In this document: positions 27,448 to 39,205 of the stretch, in pieces
Layout of the letters: every line of letters begins with the position of its first letter
How positions within the stretch are numbered: position 1 is the first letter of the stretch
Assembly (NCBI RefSeq): GCF_014207745.1
Contig: NZ_JACHJB010000003.1
Location: 1,240,001-1,304,000, forward strand
Direction of reading: 5' to 3'
Source: Nonomuraea muscovyensis
Lineage (GTDB): Bacteria; Actinomycetota; Actinomycetes; Streptosporangiales; Streptosporangiaceae
Length of the DNA: 64,000 nucleotides
The notes under the pieces: model-generated
What the model was told of the DNA's origin: nothing
The model's database searches: none
Seen by the model: the letters and a program-made list of their open reading frames with translations, nothing else
Program-made: the position numbers and the translations under genes

Positions 27448-29714
27448 GCACGATGCGGGCCGGCGGCCGCTGGATCAGGGCGGACCTGCGGGCCAGGAAG
27501 GGGCAGGCCGCGCTCACCGTGCTGGCCGTGGCCGGCATCGTGGCCGCCCTCATCGCCGCCGTCACCCTCCTGGAGGACGGCACCAACCCGTGGCGGGGCC
27601 TGTTCGCCCAGACCAACGGCGCGCACGTGTGGTTCTACACCAAGGACAGCCCCCGGATCGCGGCCGGCGACATCGACGGCGTGACCCACGTCGCCGGCCC
27701 CTACCGCTCGGCGCCCGTCACCGTCGCCCAGGACGGCAAGAAGGAGCCCACCTCGCTGCGGGCCGTGCCGTCCGCGCCGGTGGGGGTGGCCAGGCCCGTG
27801 GTGGCCGAGGGCCGCTGGCTCGACCCCGGGCAGCCCGACGGCGTGGTGGTCGAGCGCTCGTTCGCCACCGCGCTGCGGGTCAGGGTCGGCGGGCCGTTCA
27901 CCGTCATCGCGCTGAGCGGCGAGCGCCACACCCTGTACGTGCGCGGCATCGCCGACTCTGCCGAGCAGGGCTTCTTCCCCGAGTGGACGCCCGGCCTGGC
28001 CTGGGTCCTGCCGGGCACGCTCGACCGGATCGAGCCCATGCTGGGCCGCAGCGAGTGGGTGACCGGGCTGCGCCTGACGGACGCCGACGCGGCGCAGATC
28101 GTCTCGCAGCGCGTCGTCGTCATGTTGGAAGACCAGCTCCAGCGCGTCTACACCTGGCGCGAGGTGCGCGCCGCCATGGAGCTCGACAACCGGCTGCTCG
28201 GCACGCTGCTGGCCCTGTTCGGCGTGGTCGGGCTGGTCGCCGCCGCGCTGGCGCTGGCCAACGCGGCGGGCGGCCGGGTGCTCGGGCAGCTCCGCGACCT
28301 GGCCACGCTCAAGTCGATGGGCTTCACCCGCGGACAGGTGGCGCTGCTGCTGCTCGCCGAGCACGGCTCGCTCGGGCTGGTCGGCGTGCTGTTGGGCGCC
28401 GTGGCGGGCTGGGCGGCCACCGTGGCCGTCCTCGGCGCCTCGCTGATCGCGCCGATCCCCGTGCTCACCATCGTCGCCGGCACCGCGCTCGCCGTGCTCG
28501 CGGCGGTGGGCGTGCCCGCCTGGCGCGGCGGCCGCACGCCGCCCATCCCCGCCGCCCCGGCCGTGCCGCCGCGCGGTCACCTGTCACGGCTGGCCCGGCT
28601 GGCCCTGCTCGTCCGGCTGCCTCCCGCGCTGATCCTCGGCACCCGCGACGCCTTCACGCGGCGGGTGCCCGCGTTCCTGACGGTGTTCGGGCTGGCCGTG
28701 CCGATGATGATGATCACCATCGGGCTGGGCGTCTGGGCCACCCTGGACAACTTCCTCAGCCACCCCGAGCAGGTCGGCCAGCACGCCGCCCTGCACGTAC
28801 GCGCCGGCAAGCTGGAGACGGCCCAGGCGGAGCGTCTCGTCAAGCGCGACCCCGGAGTGGCCGCCGTCTACCCCGGCGCCGAGGTGAACGCTCTGGCGCC
28901 CGGAGAGGCCCGCTCCATCCGCGTACGGGCGCTCGGCGGCTCGTCCTCGGGCGCCTATCCCTTCCCGGTGGTCGAGGGCCGCCTGTACGACCGGCCGGGC
29001 GAGGCCGTGGCCGGACAGGGGCTCCTCGACCTGCTGGGCGCGAAGATCGGCGACCGGGTCCGGCTGACCGTGGGCGGCTCGCCGCTGATCGTGCGCATCG
29101 TCGGCCGCGCCGTCGAGCCCGACCTCGACGGCGAGGTGCTGTCGGTGGGCATCGACAGCCTGGCCGACAAGGACGCGGTGCCGCCCGAGTTCTACGCCCT
29201 CGCGCTGCGGCCCGGCGCCGACCCCGGCGAGGTGCGGGCCAGGCTGCTGGCGGACTCGGGGGAGGGCCTCGACGTGCAGCGGGTCGTCAACCCGGCCGAC
29301 CGGCTGACGATCATCCGGGTGGTGATCGTGGCGCTGATCGTCCTGCTGTCGCTGATCGGGCTGGCCAACCTGCTCACCGCCAGCGCGCTCGGCCTGCGCG
29401 ACCACGCCTTCGACCTGGCCGTTCTCAAGGCCATGGGGCTGACGCCGCGGCAGGTGATGGCCACGCTGGTGACCGGCTCGGGGCTGCTCGTCGTCCTGGG
29501 CGTGGTCGCCGGCGCCGGGGTGGGGCTGTCGGTCGTGACCGGCCTGATCGACCTGCAGGGACACACCAGCGGCGTCGGCGCCGGGATCGGCCGCCCGCCG
29601 TCCCCCCTGACGCTGACCCTGGCCGTCCTGTCGGCCGTGGGGGCGGCGCTCGCGGTCGCGCTCATCCCCGCCCGCCGCGCCGCCCGCGCCCAGGTGCCGA
29701 TCGCCACCCGCTGA
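27444..29714 (+). CDS. FtsX-like ABC permease (two FtsX modules)
   Basis: 756 residues. A first helix near 20-45 is followed by an extracellular domain to about 245, a group of membrane helices (about 250-345), then a second helix-domain-helices module (about 400-750). This is the duplicated FtsX arrangement found in Gram-positive bacitracin- or lantibiotic-type resistance and lipoprotein transporters. The ATG is inside the ATPase stop (ATGA). With PadR it forms a self-contained three-gene regulated system; the substrate is unknown. Confidence 0.85.
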
Positions 29715-29770
29715 CCGCGCCCACGCGCCCACGCGCCCACGCGCCACACGAGCGACCGCCGAACACACGA

Positions 29771-29813
29771 GAAGGCGGTGCCCACCCCCGCGAAGGGGGC
29801 GGACACCGCCTTC
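29771..29813. terminator. Strong bidirectional terminator
   Basis: GAAGGCGGTG (29771-29780) pairs perfectly with CACCGCCTTC (29804-29813), and the interior CCCCC/GGGGG adds further pairs around a short loop. It sits between the convergent FtsX permease and treS genes and can serve both. Confidence 0.85.
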
Positions 29814-29825
29814 AGGCGTGCGCTC

Positions 29826-31514
<1,689 letters not shown>

Positions 31515-31778
31515 AGGTCGCTCACAGAAGGAGATGTGGGCAGGACGGAGTCACCGGTTCCCCGGCGTTTACATGTGGTGACCGCGCCGCCTGGGGTCGT
31601 CATCCCTGCAACCCCAGTGCCCTTGACGGGACCGGATTTGTGATCCGGGTGCTCCCGCTCGATGCGGCGCTTACGGGCCGAACACTATCAGCCCGGTGGC
31701 TTTCCGGAACCTGCTTATGCGGTGATCTCTTCGTACCCTGGATACCTCTGCGTAATCGCCCTGTTACCCATGGTTCAT
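31515..31778. other. Intergenic region upstream of treS with two hairpins
   Basis: The 264 bases hold no gene. CTGGGGT (31591-31597) pairs with ACCCCAG (31611-31617), and CCGGAT (31632-31637) with ATCCGG (31643-31648). These hairpins lie in the likely 5' leader or promoter region of treS on the minus strand; I could not pick out a convincing -35/-10 pair. Confidence 0.5.
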
Positions 31779-33425
31779 CTAGAAGGGTGGCGACACGTCG
31801 CCGAGGTCACCCTCGAAGTCGCTCAACCACAGCCCGAACAGCACGAGCCCGCGTACCCAGAACCTGTCGTTCCATCCGGTGAAGCGGGTCAGCGCGTCAG
31901 GACCGTCGAGGACGACCGCGTGCAGTTCCTCCGACAGCAGCGACGGCACCCGCTCGGCCACCGCGTGCAGCATCTGGTGCGCGTACACGCGCGCGGGGGC
32001 GGCCGTCGAGCGCAGCGGCACCCGCCGCAGCGGTTGCTTGACGACGTTGGTGGACGGCAGCGCGGCCACCCGCGGGTTGGCGGCGTGCAGCAGCTCGCGG
32101 TAGAAGCGGCCCTTGTCCTTGCGGGCCACGCCCACCGACAGCGCCGCGTCGAAGAAATCGGGATGGATGAACGGCGCCGCGAACGACGCCTCCGGTCCGA
32201 CCAGGTTGACCGCCGAGCGGGCGATGCCCCGCACGGTGCGGGTGTGCAGCACCGACAGCGGCAGCTCCGCCCGGTGCCCGTGCAGCATCGAGGTGGCGGC
32301 GTGGAACTGCTCCCTGACGGCCTCCTCGATCCACTCCTGGGCCTGCGGCGACAGGAACGGCTGCGACGGGGCCCCCAGGCTGAGCGAGCCGAGCACCGCG
32401 GCCGACCGCTCGGCCTGCGAGGTGGCCTCCAGCGCCGCGCCGCTGACCATGAAGTTCTTCAGCAGCGGCCCGCCCGCCAGACCGTCGACCAGCACCCGGC
32501 CCGACCGGTGGACCTCCTTGGCGAACGGCGCGTACCAGGCGTGGTGGGGCGTCAGGTACTCGAGCCGGCGCGCCACCTCCTGCGCGTCGCCCGGGTAGTC
32601 GGCCGGGTCCTGCGTGATCACCCGGTGGCCGACGCCGAGCTCGCGGGTGATGGCCCGGGCGAAGGCGATGTCGGTGTCGGTGCCGTCGTCGGGGCTCGTC
32701 GTCCACGACTCCACGTCGGCGCCCCGAGCCACGGCCACCGAGCACAACAGCCGCGAGTCGTAGCCGCCGCTGACCGGCACGAGCAGCCGGCGGCCCTCGT
32801 AGTCCTTGTAGACCTCGTGCAGGATCTCCAGCAGCTCGCCGGCGCTCGTCCACGTCTCGTACGGCTCGGTGCGCAGCCAGCGCGGCAGCCGGCGCTCGGT
32901 GCCGAGCGCCCCCTGGTCGTACACCAGGGCGCTGGAGCCGGGCAGCCGCTTGATCGCCGGGTAGGGCGTGGCCTCGCCGAGAGGGAAGGTCACCTGGATG
33001 ATCGACGCCCACGCGGCCCAGTCGATCCCGGCGGGCACCAGCGACAGCAGCGGCTGGATCAGCGACGAGAAGTAGACCGCCCCACCCAGCCGCACGTAGT
33101 AGACGTCGACCAGGCCGAGCGCGCCGGCGTGGAGGGTGACGCGCTCGCCGTCGCCGATCAGGCCCGGCGTCTCGTACGTCTCCGCCACCGACATCCAGTC
33201 GGCCGGCGAGTCACCGGTCCCGGCGGGCCTGCGTTCGCCCCAAGAGAACGCGAACGAGCCCTCGGCGCGGTGGTAGGGCGGCAGCGGCGTCGAGCTGAAC
33301 AGCGCCGCGCCGGCCTGCTGCAGGGCGGGCCTGACCCGCGGCCCGGCGGCCGTCAGCTTGCCGAGCACGACGGTGTCGATCCGGCCGAGAGCGCCGCAGA
33401 CGTAGGGCCGCACGTTGAACTGCAC
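31779..33425 (-). CDS. Asparagine-synthase-like ATP-pyrophosphatase protein
   Basis: 548 residues. The C-terminal domain (from about 205) is an AsnB-type ATP-pyrophosphatase with P-loop SGGYDSR starting at S219, so it should adenylate a carboxyl group and form an amide or lactam. The N-terminal domain resembles the class II glutaminase fold, but the Cys2 nucleophile is absent (MQFNVRP), so it cannot use glutamine in the normal way. Relatives include beta-lactam synthetase, lasso cyclases and saccharide-modifying enzymes. It is divergent by 70 bases from a glycosyltransferase-like gene. The start is GTG 33425. Substrate unknown. Confidence 0.72.
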   Translation of the reverse strand: MQFNVRPYVCGALGRIDTVVLGKLTAAGPRVRPALQQAGAALFSSTPLPPYHRAEGSFAFSWGERRPAGTGDSPADWMSVAETYETPGLIGDGERVTLHAGALGLVDVYYVRLGGAVYFSSLIQPLLSLVPAGIDWAAWASIIQVTFPLGEATPYPAIKRLPGSSALVYDQGALGTERRLPRWLRTEPYETWTSAGELLEILHEVYKDYEGRRLLVPVSGGYDSRLLCSVAVARGADVESWTTSPDDGTDTDIAFARAITRELGVGHRVITQDPADYPGDAQEVARRLEYLTPHHAWYAPFAKEVHRSGRVLVDGLAGGPLLKNFMVSGAALEATSQAERSAAVLGSLSLGAPSQPFLSPQAQEWIEEAVREQFHAATSMLHGHRAELPLSVLHTRTVRGIARSAVNLVGPEASFAAPFIHPDFFDAALSVGVARKDKGRFYRELLHAANPRVAALPSTNVVKQPLRRVPLRSTAAPARVYAHQMLHAVAERVPSLLSEELHAVVLDGPDALTRFTGWNDRFWVRGLVLFGLWLSDFEGDLGDVSPPF

Positions 33426-33495
33426 CGGATCTCATCCCTTCGAGACGCTTCCCGCGCAAGAGTATCCTTTGCCGGGCTAGGAATCGGAGGTGCCG

Positions 33496-35349
33496 GTGAG
33501 CACTGAGCTGGAGAGCACGAGGCGCGCGCTGCGGGATGCGATCGCCCAGGCGGAGCGCGCGGCCGAGCTGGCGAGACTGCTGGACGACGCCCAGGCGAGG
33601 CTGGCCGACGCCGAGCGGAGCGCCGCGGAGGTCAAGGCGCTGGCCGATCGGCTGGCCGAGGCCGAGGAGCGCCTGGCGGACGAGCGCGCCGCCGCCGACA
33701 AGCTCCGCAAGGAGCTGGCCGAGCAGCGCTACCAGGCCGAGGTGGCCCACTGGAAGCTGTCCTCCATCAAGGTCGCCCGCTGGAACCGGCTCGGCGACGC
33801 GATCAAGACCGGCAAGAGCAACCCCCTCCTGCTCGCCAAGGGGCTCAAGGGCGCGGCCAGGCCGGTCAAGCGGCCCACCGCCCCCAAGCGCAGGCCCGTC
33901 GCCGCCAAGTCCAGGCAGGCCGGCGACGAGCGGCCCGGCGCCTCCTACCAGGCGACCACCTCCACCCGCACCCTGGAGGGCGCCTCCTTCAAGCTCAAGC
34001 CCTACCGGGTGCCCACGGGTCCCAACACGCGCCCGCACCTGACCGCCGCGGTGATCGCCGACCCGCACGTCGAGGCGCTGCTGCGCTACGAGTGGCGGCA
34101 GACCACCGGCTTCACGCCACGTGACTTCGCCCGGGTGCTGCCGCAGGAGGTGCCGCACCTGCTCGTCGTCGAGTCCGTCACCGGAGGGCCGTGGGCCGAG
34201 GAGATCACCGGCGAGCCGGGCGAGGGGCTGCGGGCGCTGCTCGCCTGGTGCGCCGACCGCGGCATCCGCACGGTGTTCTGGCACACGCAGGGCGACGCGG
34301 CCGCCTACGCCGCGGCCGCCGGGCTGTTCGAGCACCGCTTCAGCGCCGACCCGGCCACCGGCTGGCCACACCTGTCGTTCGCGATCCAGCCGCGGGTGCA
34401 CAACCCGATCCCGCTGTCGGGCGGGCGCATCGACCGCATGCTCACGCTGGAGCAGCTCCTGCCCGGCCACCTGACCTATCCCGACGTGCTCACCTCCTAC
34501 CGCTGGCCGGCCGCCGTGCGGTGCCCGGCCGGCACCCCGCCGTGGCGGCTGGCCGAGCTCGCGGCCTGCGGCACCTCGATCGGCGACGAGCCCGACTCGC
34601 GCCGGGCGCACGTCGCGCTGCGCCGCGCCTACAACAGCGGCACGATGACCGAGCGGATCGACGAGCTGCTGGAGGCGATCGGCCTGCCCGGCGCCCGCGC
34701 CACGCTGGAGGTCTCGCTGCTGCTGCCCGTCACCGACCGCCGGCTGCTGGAGCCCGCCCTGGCCCAGGTGGCGCGGCAGTCCAAGCCGGTGGCGCAGCTC
34801 GTGGTGTTCGGCCCGCCGGAGGCCGAGGCGCGCGCCCGCGAGGTCGTGCCGGGCGCCGAGGTGGTCTTCCGCCACCTCGACCCGGCGCTGTCGACGGGTG
34901 AGATGCTCAACCGCGGGCTCGACCTGTGCGAGGCCGACCTGGTCGCCGTCATGGACCAGCGCGACCTGTACGGCACCCACTACCTCGCCGACCTGAGCCG
35001 GGCCTTCCTGTTCGGCACCGCCGACATCGTCGGCAAGGCCGCCTACTACGCCCACCTGCGCAAGCCGCAGGCCACGCTGCTCAAGCAGCCGGACGCCGAG
35101 TACACCTACCTGCCGGAGATCGCCGGCGCGACGCTGCTGGCCCGCCGCAACACGCTGCGCCAGCTCGGCTTCGCCGACCTGACCGACGGCTGGGACGACG
35201 TGCTCATGCGGCGCTGCCGCGCCGACGGGGTGAAGGTGTTCTCGGCCGACCGGTTCGGCTACGTCCGCGTGCGCGACGAGGACCGGTGGCTGCTGGGCGC
35301 CGCCCATCTGGTCGAGTACGGCTCGGCCGAGCCGCACGCGCTCATCTGA
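33496..35349 (+). CDS. Coiled-coil glycosyltransferase-like protein lacking the DxD motif
   Basis: 617 residues. Residues 1-80 are a long Glu/Ala/Arg coiled coil; 80-150 are basic and linker-like; 150-390 form an unrecognised domain; about 400-610 resemble the GT2 domain of the B-type glycosyltransferases at 50.3-52.3 and 54.6-55.7 kb (LLPVTDRRLLEPALAQVARQ; LYGTHYLADL). Where those have M/W-DDDDWYG, this one reads MDQRDLYG (486-493), so the metal-binding acidic motif is broken. GTG 33496 has GGAGG at ideal spacing; GTG 33490 is less likely. Only seven bases separate it from the nrtL-lysA-hom genes. It may be a non-catalytic partner or use another mechanism. Confidence 0.65.
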   Translation: MSTELESTRRALRDAIAQAERAAELARLLDDAQARLADAERSAAEVKALADRLAEAEERLADERAAADKLRKELAEQRYQAEVAHWKLSSIKVARWNRLGDAIKTGKSNPLLLAKGLKGAARPVKRPTAPKRRPVAAKSRQAGDERPGASYQATTSTRTLEGASFKLKPYRVPTGPNTRPHLTAAVIADPHVEALLRYEWRQTTGFTPRDFARVLPQEVPHLLVVESVTGGPWAEEITGEPGEGLRALLAWCADRGIRTVFWHTQGDAAAYAAAAGLFEHRFSADPATGWPHLSFAIQPRVHNPIPLSGGRIDRMLTLEQLLPGHLTYPDVLTSYRWPAAVRCPAGTPPWRLAELAACGTSIGDEPDSRRAHVALRRAYNSGTMTERIDELLEAIGLPGARATLEVSLLLPVTDRRLLEPALAQVARQSKPVAQLVVFGPPEAEARAREVVPGAEVVFRHLDPALSTGEMLNRGLDLCEADLVAVMDQRDLYGTHYLADLSRAFLFGTADIVGKAAYYAHLRKPQATLLKQPDAEYTYLPEIAGATLLARRNTLRQLGFADLTDGWDDVLMRRCRADGVKVFSADRFGYVRVRDEDRWLLGAAHLVEYGSAEPHALI

Positions 35350-35356
35350 GCCGGCC

Positions 35357-36031
35357 GTGAGACCCGGGCGGCTGGCCGAGGCGCTGGGGGAGCCGCCCGC
35401 GCCGGACGGCACGTGGGAGCGGGAGGCGGTCTACGTCTCGGCCGTCGCGCTGCGGCGCGCCCGGGTCGCCCCGCGGCCCGGCGAGCCGGCCGCCGGCGGG
35501 GGCGCGGAGGTCGGCCGGGTCGCCGCCGAGCTGGCCGGCCAGGTGCGGCCGCTGGACGGGGTCTCGCGCGTCGAGGTGCGCCCGAACGGGTTCCTGCGCA
35601 TCACCGTCGAGACGCCCGGCGAGCTGGTGGAGGAGGTCCGGCCGCTGGACCTGCCCGACCCGTGGCCCGACCTCCCCCGGACGTGGGACAACCCCGGCTT
35701 CGTGGTCCGCTACGCGCACGCGCGGGCGGCCGCCGTGCAGCGGTGGGCCCGTGACCTGGGCGTGCCCGACACCGGTTTCCGGCCGGAGCTGCTGGACGAC
35801 CCGCGCTGCCGGGCCGTGCTGCGGGTGCTGGCCGAGCTGCCGGGGCGGCTGGCCGGCCGGGCCCCCGGGTGGGAGGCCTTCCAGGTGCGGCTGGCCACGG
35901 CCTACCACGACGCCCACGAGCTGGCCCCGGCCGTACCCGTGGGGGACGAGGAGCCGGCGCCGGCGCACACCGCCCGGGTGCGGCTGGCGCGGGCCGTGCG
36001 GGACGTGCTCGCGGGACCCGATCGCATCTGA
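35357..36031 (+). CDS. nrtL: ArgS-related anticodon-binding (DALR-domain) protein
   Basis: 224 residues matching only the C-terminal part of arginyl-tRNA synthetase: NPGFVVRYAHARAAAVQRWA and the DALR-type helical ending with DAHELAPAVPVGDEE. The HIGH/KMSK catalytic core is absent, so it cannot charge tRNA by itself. In many actinomycetes argS or this shortened relative lies directly before lysA, as here. The start is GTG 35357. The gene is probably a decayed or repurposed argS copy; a true argS must lie elsewhere. Confidence 0.78.
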   Translation: MRPGRLAEALGEPPAPDGTWEREAVYVSAVALRRARVAPRPGEPAAGGGAEVGRVAAELAGQVRPLDGVSRVEVRPNGFLRITVETPGELVEEVRPLDLPDPWPDLPRTWDNPGFVVRYAHARAAAVQRWARDLGVPDTGFRPELLDDPRCRAVLRVLAELPGRLAGRAPGWEAFQVRLATAYHDAHELAPAVPVGDEEPAPAHTARVRLARAVRDVLAGPDRI

Positions 36032-36155
36032 CGAATCACAAAATATCCGGCGAAAGGGCGAAGAAGCGTAAAAATATCCCCGAAGAGGGGTGATCGCGTC
36101 TCGATACGTGAGCACCCGGTCCAGGGATGACGACGCTTCCGATAGCCTCGATCGG

Positions 36156-37538
36156 GTGAGTCGATTCGCCCATCCCGCAGGGGACCGGCACGCCGAGATG
36201 CTGCCCCACGAGCGCCCCCCGCTGGCGCCCGCCGACCTCAACCGGATCAATCCCGCGATCTGGCCCCGAACGTCCGGCCGCACCGAGGGCGCGCTCACGA
36301 TCGGCGGTGTCGACGTCCGCGACCTGGCCCGTGACCACGGCACGCCGCTGTTCGTGCTCGACGAGGACGACGTCCGCTCGCGCATGCGCGACTACGCCAC
36401 CGCGTTCGCCGGGTCCGAGGTCCACTACGCGGGCAAGGCGTTCCTCTGCAAGGAGATCGTCCGCTGGCTGGACGAGGAGGGCCTCGGCCTCGACGTGGCC
36501 AGCGGCGGCGAGCTGGCGGTGGCGCTCAGCGTCGGCTTCCCCGCCGGGCGCGTCACCCTGCACGGCAACAACAAGTCCGTCGCCGAGCTGACCAGGGCCC
36601 TGGAGGCCGGGGTCGGGCACATCGTGGTCGACTCCTTCGAGGAGATCGCCCGGCTCGGCCACCTCGCCGAGCGGCTCGGCAGGCGGCCCAAGGTGATGAT
36701 CCGCGTCACGACCGGCGTCGAGGCGCACACCCACGAGTTCATCGCCACCGCGCACGACGACCAGAAGTTCGGCCTGTCGCTCAACTCCGGCGCCGCCGCC
36801 GAGGCGGTGCACCGCATCCTGGCGATGCCGTCACTGGAGCTCGTCGGCCTCCACTCGCACATCGGCTCGCAGATCGTCGACACGGCCGGCTTCGAGGTGG
36901 CCGCGCGCCGCCTGGCCGCCCTCCTCGTGCAGATCAAGGACGAGCACGGCGTGGTGCTGCCCGAGCTCGACCTCGGCGGCGGCTACGGCATCGCCTACGT
37001 CGACGACGACGAGGCGCCCGACATCAAGGTCATCGCCGACGGCCTGCGCGAGATCGTCGCCAAGGTGTGCACCGCGGCCGGCCTGCCGGTGCCGCGGCTG
37101 ACCGTCGAGCCCGGCCGGGGCATCGTCGGCCCCGGCGGCATCACCCTCTACGAGGTCGGCACCATCAAGGACGTCGAGGGGCTGCGCACCTACGTGAGCG
37201 TCGACGGCGGCATGAGCGACAACCTCCGCACCGCGCTCTACGGCGCCGACTACACGACGGTGCTGGCCAGCCGCGAGGGCTCGGCCGAGCCCATGCTCAG
37301 CCGCGTCGTCGGCAAGCACTGCGAGAGCGGTGACATCGTCGTGCGCGACTGCTTCCTGCCGGCCGACCTCGCGCCCGGCGACCTGATCGCCGTCGCCGCC
37401 ACCGGCGCCTACTGCCGGTCGCTGGCGAGCAACTACAACTACCTCCCGAAGCCCGCCGTGGTCGCCGTCCGCGACGGCCAGGCCCGGGTGATCGTACGGG
37501 GCGAGACCGAGGACGACCTGTTGAGGGGGCAGTTGTGA
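36156..37538 (+). CDS. lysA: Diaminopimelate decarboxylase
   Basis: 460-residue PLP enzyme making L-lysine from meso-diaminopimelate, the last lysine step. PLP lysine K94 lies in HYAGKAF; further motifs are HSHIGSQ, the glycine loop GGGYGI and the substrate-binding GKHCESGD near the C-terminus. GTG 36156 was chosen because the family N-terminus begins here. An AT-richer stretch at 36032-36090, with a small CCCC-GAAGA-GGGG hairpin, probably holds a promoter. The TGA overlaps the hom GTG. Confidence 0.94.
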   Translation: MSRFAHPAGDRHAEMLPHERPPLAPADLNRINPAIWPRTSGRTEGALTIGGVDVRDLARDHGTPLFVLDEDDVRSRMRDYATAFAGSEVHYAGKAFLCKEIVRWLDEEGLGLDVASGGELAVALSVGFPAGRVTLHGNNKSVAELTRALEAGVGHIVVDSFEEIARLGHLAERLGRRPKVMIRVTTGVEAHTHEFIATAHDDQKFGLSLNSGAAAEAVHRILAMPSLELVGLHSHIGSQIVDTAGFEVAARRLAALLVQIKDEHGVVLPELDLGGGYGIAYVDDDEAPDIKVIADGLREIVAKVCTAAGLPVPRLTVEPGRGIVGPGGITLYEVGTIKDVEGLRTYVSVDGGMSDNLRTALYGADYTTVLASREGSAEPMLSRVVGKHCESGDIVVRDCFLPADLAPGDLIAVAATGAYCRSLASNYNYLPKPAVVAVRDGQARVIVRGETEDDLLRGQL

Positions 37539-38824
37539 AACCGCTGAAGGTCGCGCTGCTGGGCTGCGGCGTCGTCGGCACGCAGGTCATCCGGCTCATC
37601 CACGAGCAGCACGCCGACCTGGCCGCCCGCATCGGCGCGCCGCTGGAGCTGGCCGGGGTGGCGGTTCGCCGCCTGGGCCGCAAGCGCGAGGTGGACCTGG
37701 ACCCCGCGCTGTTCACCACCGACGCCGAGTCGCTGGTCAGCCGTGACGACGTCGACATCGTGATCGAGGTCATCGGCGGCATCGAGCCGGCTCGGTCGCT
37801 GATCGTCGCCGCCCTGTCTCGCGGCAAGTCCGTGGTGACGGCCAACAAGGCCCTGCTGGCCGAGGACGGCGCCACCCTGCACGAGGCGGCCCGCGCGGGC
37901 GAGGGCGACCTCTACTTCGAGGCCAGCGTCGCCGGCGCGATCCCGCTGCTGCGGCCGCTGCGCGAGTCGCTGGCCGGCGACCACGTCCAACGGGTGCTTG
38001 GCATCGTCAACGGCACCACCAACTACATCCTCGACAAGATGGACTCCACGGGCGCGTCGTTCACCGACGCCCTGGAGGAGGCGCAGACCCTCGGCTACGC
38101 CGAGGCCGACCCGACGGCCGACGTCGAGGGGTTCGACGCCGCGGCCAAGGCCGCCATCCTGGCCGGGCTGGCCTTCCACAGCCGGGTGACGGCCGCCGAG
38201 GTGCACCGCGAGGGCATCACCGACATCACCGCCACCGACGTGGCCTCGGCCAAGGCCATGGGCTACGTCATCAAGCTGCTGGCCATCTGCGCCCGCTCCG
38301 ACGACGGCCGTTCCGTCGGGGTGCGGGTGCACCCGGCGATGATCCCGCGCACCCACCCGCTGGCCGGGGTGCGCGAGGCGTACAACGCGGTGTTCGTGGA
38401 GGCCGAGTCGGCCGGGCAGCTCATGTTCTACGGCAAGGGCGCCGGCGGCGCGCCGACCGCCTCGGCGGTGCTCGGCGACCTCGTGGCCGTGGCCCGCAAC
38501 CGGCTCGCCCGCACCCGCGGGCCCGAGGAGTCCACCTACGCCTCCCTGCCCGTGCACCCGATGGGCGAGACGGTCACCCGGTGCCACGTGGCGCTCGACG
38601 TGGCCGACAAGCCGGGCGTGCTGGCCCGGGTGGCCGAGCTGTTCGCCAAGCACGACGTGTCGATCCAGACCGTGCGCCAGGAGGGCCACGGCGACGACGC
38701 GCAACTCGTCATCGTCACCCACCGGGCGACGGACGCGGCGCTGACGGCCACCATGGAAGGGCTGCGCGAGCTCGACATCGTCCGGGCGATCGCCAGCGTG
38801 ATGCGCGTCGAGGGTGACGACTAG
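37535..38824 (+). CDS. hom: Homoserine dehydrogenase
   Basis: 429-residue enzyme reducing aspartate semialdehyde to homoserine, the branch to threonine and methionine. It has the N-terminal Rossmann motif LLGCGVVG, catalytic-domain signatures ([25 protein letters not shown]) and a C-terminal ACT domain (about 350-425) for threonine feedback. GTG 37535 overlaps the lysA stop. In most actinomycetes thrC and thrB follow directly; here a 20-kb block intervenes. Confidence 0.95.
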   Translation: MKPLKVALLGCGVVGTQVIRLIHEQHADLAARIGAPLELAGVAVRRLGRKREVDLDPALFTTDAESLVSRDDVDIVIEVIGGIEPARSLIVAALSRGKSVVTANKALLAEDGATLHEAARAGEGDLYFEASVAGAIPLLRPLRESLAGDHVQRVLGIVNGTTNYILDKMDSTGASFTDALEEAQTLGYAEADPTADVEGFDAAAKAAILAGLAFHSRVTAAEVHREGITDITATDVASAKAMGYVIKLLAICARSDDGRSVGVRVHPAMIPRTHPLAGVREAYNAVFVEAESAGQLMFYGKGAGGAPTASAVLGDLVAVARNRLARTRGPEESTYASLPVHPMGETVTRCHVALDVADKPGVLARVAELFAKHDVSIQTVRQEGHGDDAQLVIVTHRATDAALTATMEGLRELDIVRAIASVMRVEGDD

Positions 38825-38842
38825 AGCGCGATGATTCCTGTT

Positions 38843-38884
38843 GGCTTCGATCTCTCGCCGTGGCCACGGCGAGAGATCGAAGCC
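38843..38884. repeat. Perfect 42-bp palindrome
   Basis: The sequence reads the same on both strands from 38843 to 38884; each 21-base half contains TTCGATCTCTCGCCGTGG and the centre is GGCC. There is no unpaired spacer and no following T-run. It begins 18 bases after the hom stop, at the left edge of the accessory block. It could be a terminator hairpin or cruciform, or the remnant of a mobile-element end. Confidence 0.85.
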
Positions 38885-39205
38885 GTGGAAGGTGGACGCG
38901 TCGTTGCCGCCGCGGCATTCGTGGCGGCTCCGGCATCCATCGAGCCGGCTCCAGGCCACGGCCACCGCTGAAGCTCACGCGGACCTCTCCGTCGTTGGGA
39001 TCTTCGTGACTGCCGGGAGCGGGTAGGGCTTGGTCCGAACTCGGCCGCAACCCCACCTTGGTCGAGCAGGGGCCACCGCAGCCGCGACCGCCCGTGACTC
39101 CGGTCGTCGCCTGGGCCGGGGCGGTGGCCCGGAGCAGCCCGGCGCCGATCTCGCCGACACCGGCGGCAGGCCGATCGTCGGTGGGAGGGTGTAGTACTGG
39201 CCCAC
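38885..39205. other. Non-coding boundary region after hom
   Basis: No gene supported. Several short frames cross it on both strands but none has a ribosome site and a plausible protein. Sequence complexity is high and no repeats were seen beyond the palindrome before it. It may be a decayed gene or insertion scar at the junction of the accessory block. Confidence 0.4.

Noticed and set aside
34086-34286. Short minus-strand ORFs inside the coiled-coil glycosyltransferase gene
   Set aside because: Shadows of a gene with consistent coding character and a good start site.
38830-38970. 46-codon ORF starting ATG 38830 that reads through the 42-bp palindrome
   Set aside because: No ribosome site; the peptide is Ala/Pro-rich and most of its start is forced by the palindrome, which reads the same peptide on both strands.
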